A DNA stretch of 64,000 nt from contig CAUYUJ010018726.1 in the NCBI GenBank assembly GCA_963575745.1, forward strand, positions 434,496-498,495, read 5' to 3'. The translations under genes and the position numbers were made by a program. This document shows, in pieces, positions 1-9,992 of the stretch (position 1 is the first letter of the stretch; each line of letters starts with the position of its first letter). The stretch is from Prorocentrum cordatum. Taxonomy: Eukaryota; Sar; Dinophyceae; Prorocentrales; Prorocentraceae. The notes under the pieces are model-generated. The model did no database searches. It was given only the letters and a program-made list of their open reading frames with translations, and had not been told where the DNA came from.

Positions 1-1149
1 CGGCGGCGTCCTGCCGCGGCGAGCCCGCCCGCCAAGAGGCGGCGTCGGGTGGCGGCGACTGCGGCGGCGGCGGCGCGCCGGCGCTCCGCTGCCGTGCAGC
101 TGCCGGGCCTGAGCGTGCTGGAGACGGGGTCGATCACGGCGGCGACGCGGGCGCAGTACGTGGAGGCCTTCGACGGCTTCCAGGCTTGGATGGCACGGCG
201 GGGCGTGCAGCCCACGACGCTGGACGACTACGACGAGCAGCTGGTCCTCCGCCTGGACGAGCTCTACCTGGACGGCGAGGGGATCGGGGCCGGGCAGAAG
301 CTCTTCGCGTCGGTGCTCTTCTTCCTGGGGCTGACGAAGGCGGCGGGCTCGCCGATGGCGCGAGCGCGGCGGGCGCTGCGCGGGTTCCGTCGGCTGGCGC
401 CGCCTACCTCGCGGCTCCCGCTCCCCTTCGAGTTGCTGGGCGCGCTGGTGAACTACCTCGTGAGCGTCTCGAAGCTCGAGGCGGCACTCGTGCTGTGGCT
501 GAGCTTCGAGCTGTACCTGCGCCCAAGCGAGCCGTACCACATCCGGGCCACCGACTTGGTTCGCCCGGCTCGCGGCCGCCTGGGGCACGACAGCTGGAGC
601 GTGACTCTGCACGCCGCCGAGACGGAGGTGCTCTCGAAGACCGCCGAGTACGACGAGGCGCTGAAGCTGGACCTGCCGCGGCAGGAGCTGCTGGGCCCGG
701 CGCTGGAGGCTTCAGTGGCCGCGCGGCTCGGCCCCGACTGGCGGAGGCCTCGCCCCGCGGCAGCGCGCGGCGCCGCCGCGGGCGGCCGCGCGAGCGGCGC
801 GGCCCCGGAGCCTCTGCTGTTCGTGATCACGCAGCGCGAGGTCTCGAGCGCCCTCTCGGCCGCCGCCAGGGCCCTCGGGATCGAGAAGTTCCTGCCCGGC
901 CTGCACCCTTACATGCTCAGGCACGGGGGCGCGTCTCACGACTACGGCAGCAAGGCCAGGTCCCTCGTCGACGTCCAGCGCAGAGGCCGGTGGCAGTCGT
1001 GGCATTCGGTCCGCCGATACGAGAAAGGCGCTCGCCTGTCGCAGGTGCTGCAGATGGTGCCCGCTGCGATGCAGGACCACGCAGCGCGGTGCGCCGACTC
1101 GCTCGGCGCGATCGTGTCTGGCCGGCGCTGCCCATTTACGCCTCCCTGA
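1..1149 (+). CDS. Tyrosine recombinase of a YR retroelement, 5' partial
   Basis: The reading frame is open from the first base of the window and closes at 1149; the first in-frame ATG is near 190, so the protein probably begins outside the window, as part of a longer polyprotein. Tyrosine recombinases cut and rejoin DNA through a tyrosine, helped by an R..HxxR set. Seen here: the first arginine region LRPSE (about 525-540), a lysine-containing SKT segment after an LHAAE strand (about 610-640), the LHPYMLRHGG box (HxxR type, about 900-930) and GRWQSWHSVRRYEK (about 985-1030), whose Y is the likely nucleophile. This C-terminal layout matches recombinases of DIRS-like retroelements. A methyltransferase-like frame follows with a slight overlap, the same order as at 53.4-54.9 kb. 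The frame is uninterrupted for over 1.1 kb, so this copy is less decayed than the others. Confidence 0.8.
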   Translation, partial: RRRPAAASPPAKRRRRVAATAAAAARRRSAAVQLPGLSVLETGSITAATRAQYVEAFDGFQAWMARRGVQPTTLDDYDEQLVLRLDELYLDGEGIGAGQKLFASVLFFLGLTKAAGSPMARARRALRGFRRLAPPTSRLPLPFELLGALVNYLVSVSKLEAALVLWLSFELYLRPSEPYHIRATDLVRPARGRLGHDSWSVTLHAAETEVLSKTAEYDEALKLDLPRQELLGPALEASVAARLGPDWRRPRPAAARGAAAGGRASGAAPEPLLFVITQREVSSALSAAARALGIEKFLPGLHPYMLRHGGASHDYGSKARSLVDVQRRGRWQSWHSVRRYEKGARLSQVLQMVPAAMQDHAARCADSLGAIVSGRRCPFTPP

Positions 1150-1790
1150 AGACCCGCTTCTTCCTGGAGGTGTTCAGCGGGTCCGGGCGCCTGGGACGGG
1201 CGATCGCCGCTGAAGGGCTGCCCGTCCTGCTTTGGGACATTTGCCTGGGCCCCGAGTATGACCTGCTGAGCCCGCAGAAGCGTGGGCTGATTCGGTCCTG
1301 GGTTCGAAGCGGCCTCGTGATTGGCATCCACCTCGGGACGCCCTGCAACACGTGGAGCCGCGCGCGGGACATCCCGCCCGGACCGATGCCGCTGCGAAGT
1401 GACGCCTTCCCTCTTGGCCTGGCCGACTTGAGCGTCAAAGATCAGGCCAAAGTTGATGCAGGCAACGTTTTCATGATTTTCAGCGCTGGCCTCATGCACG
1501 AGGCCATCAGGGCCAACATCCCAGCTAGTAATGAGAATCCTCAGACGAGCCGACTTTGGCTCGCCCCTCCTTTCGTCCGCCTGCTGCGCTCGTCGGCCGT
1601 CACTTTCACTGTCACGCATTTCTGTCAGTGGGGAGCGCCGTGGCGAAAAGCCACGGCTTTCGCCACAGTCAACCTCGATATGAGTCGCATCGGTCGTGCG
1701 CTGTGCAAGTCTTCCAAGAGAGGAGTTTGTTCCCGCGCTGGCCTGCCGCACGCCCAGCTGCATGGACAAAAACGTGGAGCGCGTCTTTAA
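1140..1790 (+). CDS. Methyltransferase-like domain downstream of the recombinase
   Basis: This frame overlaps the end of the recombinase in another phase; no ATG marks its start, so it may be reached by frameshifting or be a broken continuation. It shows FLEVFSGSGRLGRA near its start (a SAM-binding glycine-rich loop), then LLWDI with an acidic residue, LGTPCNTWSRARD (a PC motif like the catalytic motif IV of cytosine-5 methyltransferases), NENPQTSRLW (like motif VI, ENV/ENP) and FCQWGAPWRKAT. The order of these boxes agrees with a Rossmann-fold DNA methyltransferase, most like the C5 class, although the target-recognition region is not recognisable. The role is inferred to be modification of element or host DNA. 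Related but poorer copies lie at 54.6-54.9 kb and, less surely, 24.7-25.2 kb. The stop at 1788-1790 may truncate the domain. Confidence 0.6.
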   Translation, partial: ASLKTRFFLEVFSGSGRLGRAIAAEGLPVLLWDICLGPEYDLLSPQKRGLIRSWVRSGLVIGIHLGTPCNTWSRARDIPPGPMPLRSDAFPLGLADLSVKDQAKVDAGNVFMIFSAGLMHEAIRANIPASNENPQTSRLWLAPPFVRLLRSSAVTFTVTHFCQWGAPWRKATAFATVNLDMSRIGRALCKSSKRGVCSRAGLPHAQLHGQKRGARL

Positions 1791-1931
1791 AACCAAGCTG
1801 GCCGAGGCTTACCCTCAGCGGTTGTGCAGCGCCCTCGCCCAAGCCTATAGTAATGCCGTAATATCTCACAGGACTCGTGTTTTTGAGCGGCTGGTCCTAC
1901 CAGCCAGTTGACATCTTTGGATCGAGTTTCG

Positions 1932-2061
1932 GGAGTGCATGCAGTGTGTTTCGTCTCATCTGTTGCGTCTCCGGCTTGAGAGTGTGGCCGCCTCTGCAGA
2001 GCATCAGATTCGTCCCACACCACGCCTTGCTGGCCATGGAGAAAGAGCAAGGCCCAGAGAT
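1932..2061 (+). repeat. 130-bp direct repeat, copy 1
   Basis: A block starting GGAGTGCATGCAG and ending AAGGCCCAGAGAT recurs essentially unchanged 313 bp downstream. No coding potential is recognised in it. Confidence 0.95.
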
Positions 2062-2244
2062 GCGTTGTACTTGTACGGAAATCTCGGCACGCGTTTCGGT
2101 GAAGGCCGCTCGTCCTGAGGTCCTCGTTTGCCTCTGGTCTCATCCGTCAACACGGTGGCTCAAAGCAACCAACCGTCCAGCCCCGACCACCGCCCTGTTT
2201 TTGTTTCTCATCCTCTCGGCTGCCTGAAGGGCCGCTTTCGATCA

Positions 2245-2374
2245 GGAGTGCATGCAGTGTGTTTCGTCTCATCTGTTGCGTCTCCGGCTTGAGAGTGTGG
2301 CCGCCTCTGCAGAGCATCAGATTCGTCCCACACCACGCCTTGCTGGCCATGGAGAAAGAGCAAGGCCCAGAGAT
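2245..2374 (+). repeat. 130-bp direct repeat, copy 2
   Basis: Second copy of the block at 1932-2061, offset 313 bp. The near-perfect match implies a recent duplication, compared with the heavily diverged elements nearby. Confidence 0.95.
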
Positions 2375-2506
2375 ATATATACACATCAAAATATATGTGA
2401 TCACTACCCCGTCTGACCTGAGTCATCCAAATACCTGAGCCAAGCTGCGCTCCAAAAACACGCAAGATGATACATACGCGCAACGCAATGACACTATAAT
2501 AAAACT

Positions 2507-2530
2507 AGTAGCAGTACTAGTAGTCGTCGC

Positions 2531-2589
<59 letters not shown>

Positions 2590-2638
2590 CGGCAGCAGTA
2601 GTAGCAGTAGCAGTAGCAGTAGCAGTAGCAGCAGCAGC

Positions 2639-2671
<33 letters not shown>

Positions 2672-2697
2672 CGTAGTAGTAGTAGTAGTAGTAGTAC

Positions 2698-2730
<33 letters not shown>

Positions 2731-2919
2731 ACGAAGAAGTAGTAGGTATTAGTAGGTAGTAGTAGGTAGTAGTAGGTAGTAGTGGTAGTAGTAGTAGTAG
2801 TAATAGTAATAGTAGTAGTAGTAGTAGTAGTAGTAGTAGCAGTAGCAGTAGCAGTAGCAGTAGTAGCAGTAGCAGTAGCAGTAGTAGTAGGAGGAGTAGT
2901 AGTAGCAATAGTAGTAGTC

Positions 2920-2952
<33 letters not shown>

Positions 2953-3010
2953 ATAGTAGTAGTAGTAGTAGCAGTATTAGAAGTACGAGTACTAGTACTC
3001 GTAGTAGTAC

Positions 3011-3042
<32 letters not shown>

Positions 3043-3110
3043 ATAGTAGGAGTATAGTCGTAGTAGTAGTAGTAGTAGTAGTAGTAGTTAGTAGTAGTGG
3101 CAGTAGCAGT
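2507..3110. repeat. AGT/AGC trinucleotide microsatellite
   Basis: About 600 bp of (AGT)n with interspersed AGC, AGG and AAT variants. All frames across it are open and give homopolymer-like Leu, Thr, Val or Ser proteins, which should not be read as genes. A short (TC)n tract follows at about 3189-3245. Confidence 0.97.
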
Positions 3111-3361
3111 AACACAACATAATAACACTAATCATAATACTAGTAGTTACACTGATGACACTTAACACTAAGAAATGTCTGCGTGCGTATCTCTCTCTCT
3201 CTCTCTCTGTCTCTAGTTTTCCTCTCCCTCCCTCCCTCTCTCTCCCGTACGCTGTCTCGCTCGCTCTCCCACTCTTTTTACTATCTATCATGTGTCCCTC
3301 CTCCACAAATCCTCTACCGTTTTTATTACCCCTTTCGTGCTATAGCCGTTGCTGCCCCGAG

Positions 3362-5563
3362 ATGCCGCGGGAACGACAGAACCCGCCCCCTTCGCCAGTA
3401 GAGTTTTCTGAAGATGATGAGGTTTCTGATGGGTCACAGCCAGGTGATGTTGAATATGAGCGGGAACAGGGGGGGCTCGCCTGGGAGGCGCAGCTGCTCG
3501 GTGTCTATGCGCGCGGAGTCATAGACGCTCTTACTCCGTGCACTTTGCGTCACCACGCCACTCTCGCAGGGGCCCACGGCGTCAGAATTTGCGCAAAGCG
3601 CCCCGGCTTAAGCACATTATAAGAAGCATTTGGATGCGGTTCTGCCTCCAAGCAGCGCCCCCCTGTGCAGTCTCAATATACATATGTGGAAATGGGGGGG
3701 GGGGGGGGGGCGACAACAGTGCGAGCTGTTAGTTGCACCTGTGCGCGAGTTGCTGTCGCACGAGTTAGAGGCGGACCCGATTTACACGACTGGCCCTGGA
3801 TATTCGGACTGGAGCGCTTCGTTCGAGCGGCACCCGAAGCGACATGCGATAGAAGACCCGAGGCCCGTTGTTTCGATTGCGCTATACCTCGATGGGATTC
3901 GATATACTCGATCGACGCTCGCAGGCAAGCAAGACAGCGCAGTGGGCATCACGGTGTGCAATTTATTCAGTAAACAACGGCATTTGGTGAGTGCGCTGTC
4001 CAAGAAATCCCTGTGCAAATGTGGGTGCAGGGGGCGCTGCGCGATTTACTCTGTGCTGTTGTACATCAGGCGTCGCCTGTGCAGCGCCGCGGAGGGCAGG
4101 CGGCCGCGCGCACATTGCGACGGCACTCCCTGGCCAGACCCCGCAGACGGTTATGGGGAACTTGCCAATGAGAGCCCAAACCTTCCCACGAGGTTCATTC
4201 TCAGCCAAATCAAAGGGGGCTGGATGGAATTCACGACAACGTTTGGTTTCAGCAGCTGGGCATCTTTCCATAGACCGTGCATGTTTTGCCGCCGCGGGAA
4301 AAATATGCACGACTATAATGGCGTCACGCTGGACGGACATCTCTGGGGCAGGGCTGGCCACGCGTATGAAAAAGCCTGTGCACGATGCGAGATTAAGATT
4401 ATCATCCGCACGGAGGATCACCGAACAGCAATTATTGTGGAAGGGGGGTTGCGGTTCTATGCGCACCAAAAGAGAGGTGGACGGGTTCTCTTTCACGACG
4501 TTCCTAGATTCGGTTCGACGAAGTTTGATCGTCTTGAGCCCAGCCCCAACTTACTAGATGTCGGCCGTCTAGAAGACGTTGTCATAGACCCAGCTCGACC
4601 GTTTCAGGTGACCTTCTGGAGGACGAATAGGGACAATAAAGGTCGGGCCACTGACCCGATCAGCAGGCGCAGTATTCTTTTTGGGAACGATCTCGGGATT
4701 ATTCCTGAATCATCGTTGATGATCGACGTGTTGCACACACTATACTTGGGTGTCTATCAACGATACGTCTGCGCAGTGGTATGGGCCTGTTTATCCAGCA
4801 ACGTGTTTGGCGTCTCTGCAGATGGCGATGCGGACCTCAAACTTGATATGGTGGTCGGGTGCCCCTGGGTGCATTTGCCAAATTTGTATCAGAAAACAAA
4901 CGCGCCTGGAAACATGCAAATAAATAACCTCACGACGAAGATGGTGGGGTCAAAAAAAAAGCCAGAATTGAAAACAAAAGCTGGGGAGACGGGAATCCTG
5001 GTTGGATGGGCGCACTACTTAGCATCCGAGTTCGAAACAGATATCAAGCACGGGGGGCAGCTGGTCGAAGCAGGCCAAGCGCTACTAAATGTTATGGAGG
5101 TACTGAAATCAGAGGATATGGTCATTCCGAGGGACACGTGCAACTATCTTCCAGAACTCGCGCTCCGACATTGCACATTGATGGGCGAAGCTAGAATACC
5201 AGGGACTCCGAAGTGCCACCTGTTCGTGCACATCGCGTTGAGGGTTCTCATGTGCAACCCTTAACGTTACTCCCAGATCGGTTCGCGAGGTTCGCATCAG
5301 ACTGGTGATCGGCTCAGCAATTCGCTTTCGATCGCGCAGGTCGGTTCGGATCAGTTCGCCAATTCGGTGATTCGGTGATCGGAAAGCTAAGGTGCGGCAA
5401 CCCTCGTGCTGATTCTACGTTTTTGGATGAAAGCCTGAACCGCACCATTGCAGAAATTGCAGCACGATGCAATAACGGTAAGATGAGATGGGAGCGCGAC
5501 ATATTTCAAAGGCTTCATTTACTTGCGCAAGTGCTGCCCAATTCGGACTTCGCACCAGTGTAA
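3362..5563 (+). pseudogene. Transposase-like protein gene, frameshifted
   Basis: The likely start is the ATG at 3362, giving an acidic Ser/Pro-rich N-terminus (about 85 residues). The frame breaks near 3605-3612 and continues in another phase as HYKKHLDAVLPPS, running to a stop at 5264; a third segment at about 5375-5561 resumes with STFLDESLNRTIAEIAAR. A run of 18 G near 3692-3710 also endangers the frame. The middle contains a Cys-rich box, LCKCGCRGRC (about 4010-4045), a second CxxC pair near 4285, and DVLHTLYLGVYQR (about 4720-4760), which resembles the D-x-LH-x3-LG stretch of TNP2/CACTA-type transposases. I recognise this as a family repeated in dinoflagellate genomes, but the transposase assignment is inference. 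A methyltransferase gene follows about 200 bp downstream on the same strand. Confidence 0.45.
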
Positions 5564-5768
5564 GCACAATATTTTTTCTCGAGTCCCAAATGCCCATATC
5601 CTCTTTCATTCCGTCTCATCACCCTCCTCGTCCTCGCACCTCGTCCTCGCCGTTCTCTCTCATTATTCGTCCTCCCTCTCGTCCTCCCTTCCTCTCCTCC
5701 TTCTGGCATAGCAATTCTGGCACTAACGGGGCGTTTTTACAATCTGCAACTGCATTTCGCAGAGTGCT

Positions 5769-7168
5769 ATGGCGTCACCTGGGCGGCTGTCCGAGCCCCA
5801 GAGCCCCAATGCACCAGAACATGAGGACCGCGGCTCGGACATGGCATGTAGTGTACCTCGCACGCGTGCACATGAATCGACGCGTGCGTGCATACATATG
5901 GGTCCTGCGTCCTACTCCTCCTCCTCCTCCTCCTCCTCCATCCTCCCCCCCTCCCACATCTACCCTTCCACATGTGCAGAGCGCGTCTTCCAGAAAGTCT
6001 GCCCCTCCAGGACTGGTTAGCGGTGGTTCGTGAGGAATGCCCTGGCATTGATTTTGACAGGTACTACTTGGTGTCCCCGTTTGCTTGCGTGGACGCGGTC
6101 CTGCTATCGATGAGGCACATGGGCCTAGATGTGGCTTCTGTGACATATGAGCAGAACCCCAAACTCAAAGAAGTGCTGAACACAACCCACGGCGAAGATG
6201 ATACAAACCTCAAGGTGGGCCGCTTTGGAGATTTCAAAATGGCACGGCTGTCTGAGCTACCCACTGCAGATCTCGTGGTGAGCAATCCACCTAGCACCGA
6301 GTTCTCGCCGTTTTCTGATGAATTCACAACAGTGGTGATGTGCGTGAAAGAACAGGCTGACCGCGCCCGCAGTAGACTAGCAGCTTTTGTGATCGAGGCT
6401 GATGCATCTATGCTGCAACAGGCAGCGCCCCAGGATCCTTTGGACAAATGCCCCGCAGACGAAGTCATAGACTATCTGACGAAGGAGTCGGAGCCTTCGG
6501 GGTTTAAGTTTTTTTGTGGCACTTGAATGTAGGGACTTGCGGTCTCCCACAGCTTCGTTCTCGGATTTTTTTGCGGTCATAGGTCTCACATGTTTCTCGC
6601 TGCGGAGCCAGCCTTTCTCCCGCATGCAACTCGCAGCAAGAAGCGCGATATTCGAGATATAGTCGACGTCAGTGCCCCAGAAGTCCCAACATCGGCTTTG
6701 AATCCAGCGCAGCAGGCGATGTTGCATCAGCTCGTGAAGAATATCGAAGATTGGAGGGCCAGATACGAGATCCCTGACTGGGCGATCGCAGTGATGGATA
6801 TGAGCGTGATCGATAAGCCCGCAACGATAGCGTACACGATGGAGGACGTCGTGCCGATGCTCACGAAAACAAATGTGGATCTCTGGCTGCAGAGTATTGG
6901 CGACTGTTCGGACACCCTTCCGAAGGTATCTAGGTTTTTGCTGCCCGCTGAGAGGCTGAAGTTGCAAGGCCTCCCCGAGGATATTGCGGACATGGTTCCA
7001 ACAGATGTGGCAGTTGAAGCGCGTGCGAATTCAGCCGCAGTGCCGCGCATGGGACTGCCCATCGCAGCTCTGCTCAGCAATCCGAGGCCGCGAGACGAGA
7101 TCGGAGCGTCTGCTCCTTCAAGTGGTTCGCGCCGTGGCAGCGTGGCCACGTGGGAGCATGCCAAATGA
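5769..7168 (+). pseudogene. Cytosine-5 DNA methyltransferase, inactivated copy
   Basis: An ATG at 5769 opens an N-terminal stretch that slips frame near 5995. The catalytic half then shows motif I as SPFACVDAVLL, an acidic motif II, motif III as GDFKMARLSELP, motif IV as VVSNPPSTEFSPF, motif VI as FVIEADAS, motif VIII as CGLPQLRSRIF (in another phase, about 6538-6575), motif IX as RFLLPAERLKLQGLPEDI, and a motif X-like ARANSAAVPRMG. This full order is diagnostic of C5 methyltransferases, which transfer a methyl group from SAM to cytosine. Two key residues are lost: the catalytic Cys of PPC is Ser, and ENV is EAD. At least three frameshifts or stops lie near 5995, 6524 and 6580. The copy is therefore almost certainly dead. 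A Ser-encoding CTC microsatellite sits in the 5' part (about 5911-5955). Confidence 0.75.
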
Positions 7169-7182
7169 GTGCAACTCGGAGC

Positions 7183-7275
7183 TAGAATCAAACAAATCAA
7201 CAACCAGCATCAGCATCAACAACCAGCAGCATCAGCATTAGCATCAGCATCAACAACCAGCAGCGTCAGCACTCG
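7183..7275 (+). repeat. CAGCAT/CAACAAC short tandem repeat
   Basis: Interleaved CAGCATCAGCATCAAC-type units directly follow the methyltransferase stop; mixed hexamer and trinucleotide repeat. Confidence 0.8.
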
Positions 7276-8440
7276 CGGGCACGGCAGCCAATTTAAGTTG
7301 CAACGTTAGCGTTTTAATGCAAAGCGCAGGGGTCCCTTACCCTCCTCCACCTCCCTCGCATATCCCCTCGCCCTCGCCTCCCATCCTTTTCCCGTTCCCT
7401 GCCCGACCTGGCCGAACACGGCGCCTGGGGCCGCCCTTTGCGAAGGCGAGGGCGGGTAGTTTCGACGCGCGATGGGAGTTCTCCCATCCTCGAAAAATAA
7501 CTTATGCGCAGGCTTTCGCCAGAACCTCCTAAGACAACTGATGAGTAGGCTTTCGCCATTTCCGATTAAGCCTGACGGCTCCCACCAATTCGCGAGCACT
7601 CGTTTCGCTTAGAACGTCCTCGCGAAATAGGCGCTCGCACTGGCCCCCGCCAAGTCCCCGCGAGGTCCCCGCGAGGTCCCCGCAATCCCCGACAGGATCC
7701 CCCCAGCTCCCCGCCAGGTGCCCTCTCTCCCGCCCCTCCCCTTCCTCCGCCTCCTCCTGGGACTTCCAGAACATGTTGGTGCATTCCCCACGCGCTTCGC
7801 GGCCCCATAAGGAGATTCGCTGTGCTGGGGCTCCGTCTTGGGATCTTGGATATATGCGGTCTCACTGTTGCGGACTGGGTCCAGACTCGGCTTGCGTTTC
7901 ACGCGCGGGCTGCCCTGGCGTCGGCCTCCACTATATGTCTACGCTTCGCGGAACACGGCCGTCTGAGGGGGGCGTCTTCGGGGGCCGTCTTGGGAGGACG
8001 TTTTGGGGCCGTCTTGGGGGGGGGGGTCGTTCCCTGGCCAAGGAAAGGTTTCGCCAGCCAGGAGAACAAAAGCACCGGGCGTCAGCCACCGAGCCACCTA
8101 AGAGTCTCCAGCGCTCTGGGGGGGGGGGGGGCACACTTTGAACGAGCAGCCGCCGATCAAAACCGCCAGTAACAAAAACAATGAAGCTCAGCTCACCTAG
8201 AATAGCAAACATGCATAAAACATCGTCAAATATGGCACGAGGTACGAACAAGACAGACGAGCAACAACAAACCAACATCATCATGACATAGAAGATAACG
8301 ATAACGAGATAACGCGCGCGCGCCCTCCTCCTCCCCCTATGCACCTATCCTCCTCCTCTTCTGCTCGGTCAAGCAAGCCGCGTGGTTGCAAACAAAACAA
8401 CATGCCCAACATGCGTTACCCCACGTGTGGGGCGGACACG
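7276..8440. other. Region without recognisable gene
   Basis: This stretch is pyrimidine-rich. It holds a short CCCCGCGAGGT repeat (about 7650-7690), long G runs near 8020 and 8110, and an A-rich segment near 8160-8320. Open frames are short and have no recognisable motif. Confidence 0.6.
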
Positions 8441-8592
8441 CACGTGCCCGATGTATGATACGTCGTTGTTGGGTTTCTGGCTTTGGTGATTATTTCAAGT
8501 GCCACGTTGTTCGTAGTGCTTATTTTTCGCACCGTTTACCCTGAGGGTATAAGGCCCGATGGGGCGGACCCCAGGGCAGCTTTCAGTGTGCG

Positions 8593-8681
8593 TGCCCCGC
8601 ATCTGGGGCGAGGCGCGCTGTCGTCCTGGCGTTCTTTGCACCTGGGGTGGCTGTCCTCGTCGTCCTTGTGTGGGTGGTCGT
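8593..8681 (+). repeat. ~89-bp imperfect direct repeat, copy 1
   Basis: Begins TGCCCCGCATCTGGGGCGAG and recurs 173 bp downstream with about one mismatch per ten bases by eye. The surrounding 8.44-9.24 kb contains further loosely related pieces ending GGGGGAAGGCGCG (about 8980 and 9180). Confidence 0.85.
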
Positions 8682-8765
8682 ATTTTCTGTCTGTCTGTTT
8701 TCGAGTTTCGTTTCTTTGGCCCCTGGCCAATGTTAGGTCTCCTGGGAAGGAGGTCACCGTGGGCA

Positions 8766-8854
8766 TGCCCCGCATCTGGGGCGAGGCTTGCTGTCGTCCT
8801 GGCGCCCTCTGCACCTGGGATGGCAGGTCTCGTCGTCCTTGTGTGGGCGGTCGT
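8766..8854 (+). repeat. ~89-bp imperfect direct repeat, copy 2
   Basis: Partner of 8593-8681. No coding role is seen. The interval 8855-9509 has no recognisable gene. Confidence 0.85.
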
Positions 8855-9509
8855 TTATTGTTTCCCGAGTGGTTGCATCGCCACCGCTCGTCTTGCCTAG
8901 GGTGTGGTGCACAGCGTGCGTTCGGCTTGTGCGCGCGCACGTTTCCGTTCTGCACGCGCGTCGGGCACCCCGCCTCAGGGGGAAGGCGCGTGACACACTC
9001 GCACTCGCTAATGTGTTGCGTGCTAGACGTGGGCCCGGCACGGGGGCTCGGCGTCCTGACCGTTGCATTGCTCAGCCTCTTTGTTGGTCATGGTCCTGGC
9101 GTTCGTTCGCTAGGTCGAGGGCGTACTCGTGCGCGTGCTGCGCGCAGGCTGCTCGCACGTGTGTCAGGCACCCCAGTTGTGGGGGAAGGCGCGATGCAGG
9201 CGTGATGGCTCCCTGCGTTTTCTTGAGGGAGGAGGTTGTCGCCCTGGCCCCTCCCCCTCTTTTTTCCCGTTCTGGGGGGGGGGCTCACCTGGGGCACGGC
9301 CAGAGGCCCTCGGGGGCCACTGGTGACAGCTGCGCAGGCAAAGCCAGTGGGAGATTGCCCACTCCCCCTTCCGCTCAGCGCGGAGGAGGCAGCCCCCCTG
9401 GGCGCAACGACGCCCAGGGTGTTTTTTTTTTACGCCAACGAGCGTCCTCTGAGGGTTTCGCCAGCCCTTTGTTGTATCGTGGCTGCTTTGTGGATGTTAA
9501 AAAATCATC

Positions 9510-9992
9510 GTCATTTCCTGGAGGGTGATTTGTCTTTCCTCGCGTTGCGTCCCACCCCCAGGCTGATGTATTTGATGCCCTTCTTGACCAGGGGATTTAT
9601 TAATTTCCCCGGCAGGCCCCAGCCTCTAGCACACCACGGTCATACCTCAACCAGGGTTCGGATAGGGATCGACGCCGAGCTCGGATTTGTTTGGGACGTC
9701 GGGCACGCGCCGCAACGGTCTGGACGGCCAGCTTTTTCGATACATGCGAGGGGGAACATGATGGGGGGAACATAACAAAACAAACAGCGCAAACATGAGT
9801 CCGTAAAGTATTGCCTCTGCCAGGGTGATGCCGTCCGTAGCCAAAGGCTCAGGGTGGCTTAGAAGGGCACGCGCGCTTTACCTTCGAGCCATGGTGCCTA
9901 GCTGAGCCTTTCTTGCCTCTCGCGGGGGGAGGCGAGTGCACTGTGAGTGGAGATTCCGCGAATGGGTACACAGGAGCAGAAACGACAGATCC
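9510..9992 (+). repeat. Left pseudo-LTR of a Penelope-like element
   Basis: A 483-bp block starting GTCATTTCCTGGAGGGTGA and ending AGAAACGACAGATCC recurs at 14594-15080 in the same orientation, well over nine bases in ten identical by eye. The copies enclose a GIY-YIG plus reverse transcriptase coding region. Penelope-like elements characteristically sit between such pseudo-LTRs, produced by partial tandem insertion. The first ATG of the enclosed open frame (9962) lies inside this repeat; the right copy has ACG at the equivalent place. Confidence 0.85.
9834..9852 (+). promoter_or_regulatory. Spliced-leader-like sequence in the left pseudo-LTR
   Basis: TCCGTAGCCAAAGGCTCAG resembles the dinoflagellate spliced leader, which has CCGTAGCCA, then TTTT, then GGCTCAAG. 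The first ten bases and GGCTCA match; the central TTTT is replaced by AA. Such relics can arise when a trans-spliced mRNA is reverse transcribed and reinserted. The match is short and may be chance. Confidence 0.3.

Noticed and set aside
2423-3128. Leu-, Thr- or Val-rich frames of 90-230 codons
   Set aside because: They are translations of the AGT microsatellite; every frame is open for the same reason.
9510-9992. Hammerhead ribozyme in the pseudo-LTR
   Set aside because: Penelope-like pseudo-LTRs often contain one, but I found no CTGANGA with GAAA at suitable spacing on either strand; a covariance search could still find a variant.
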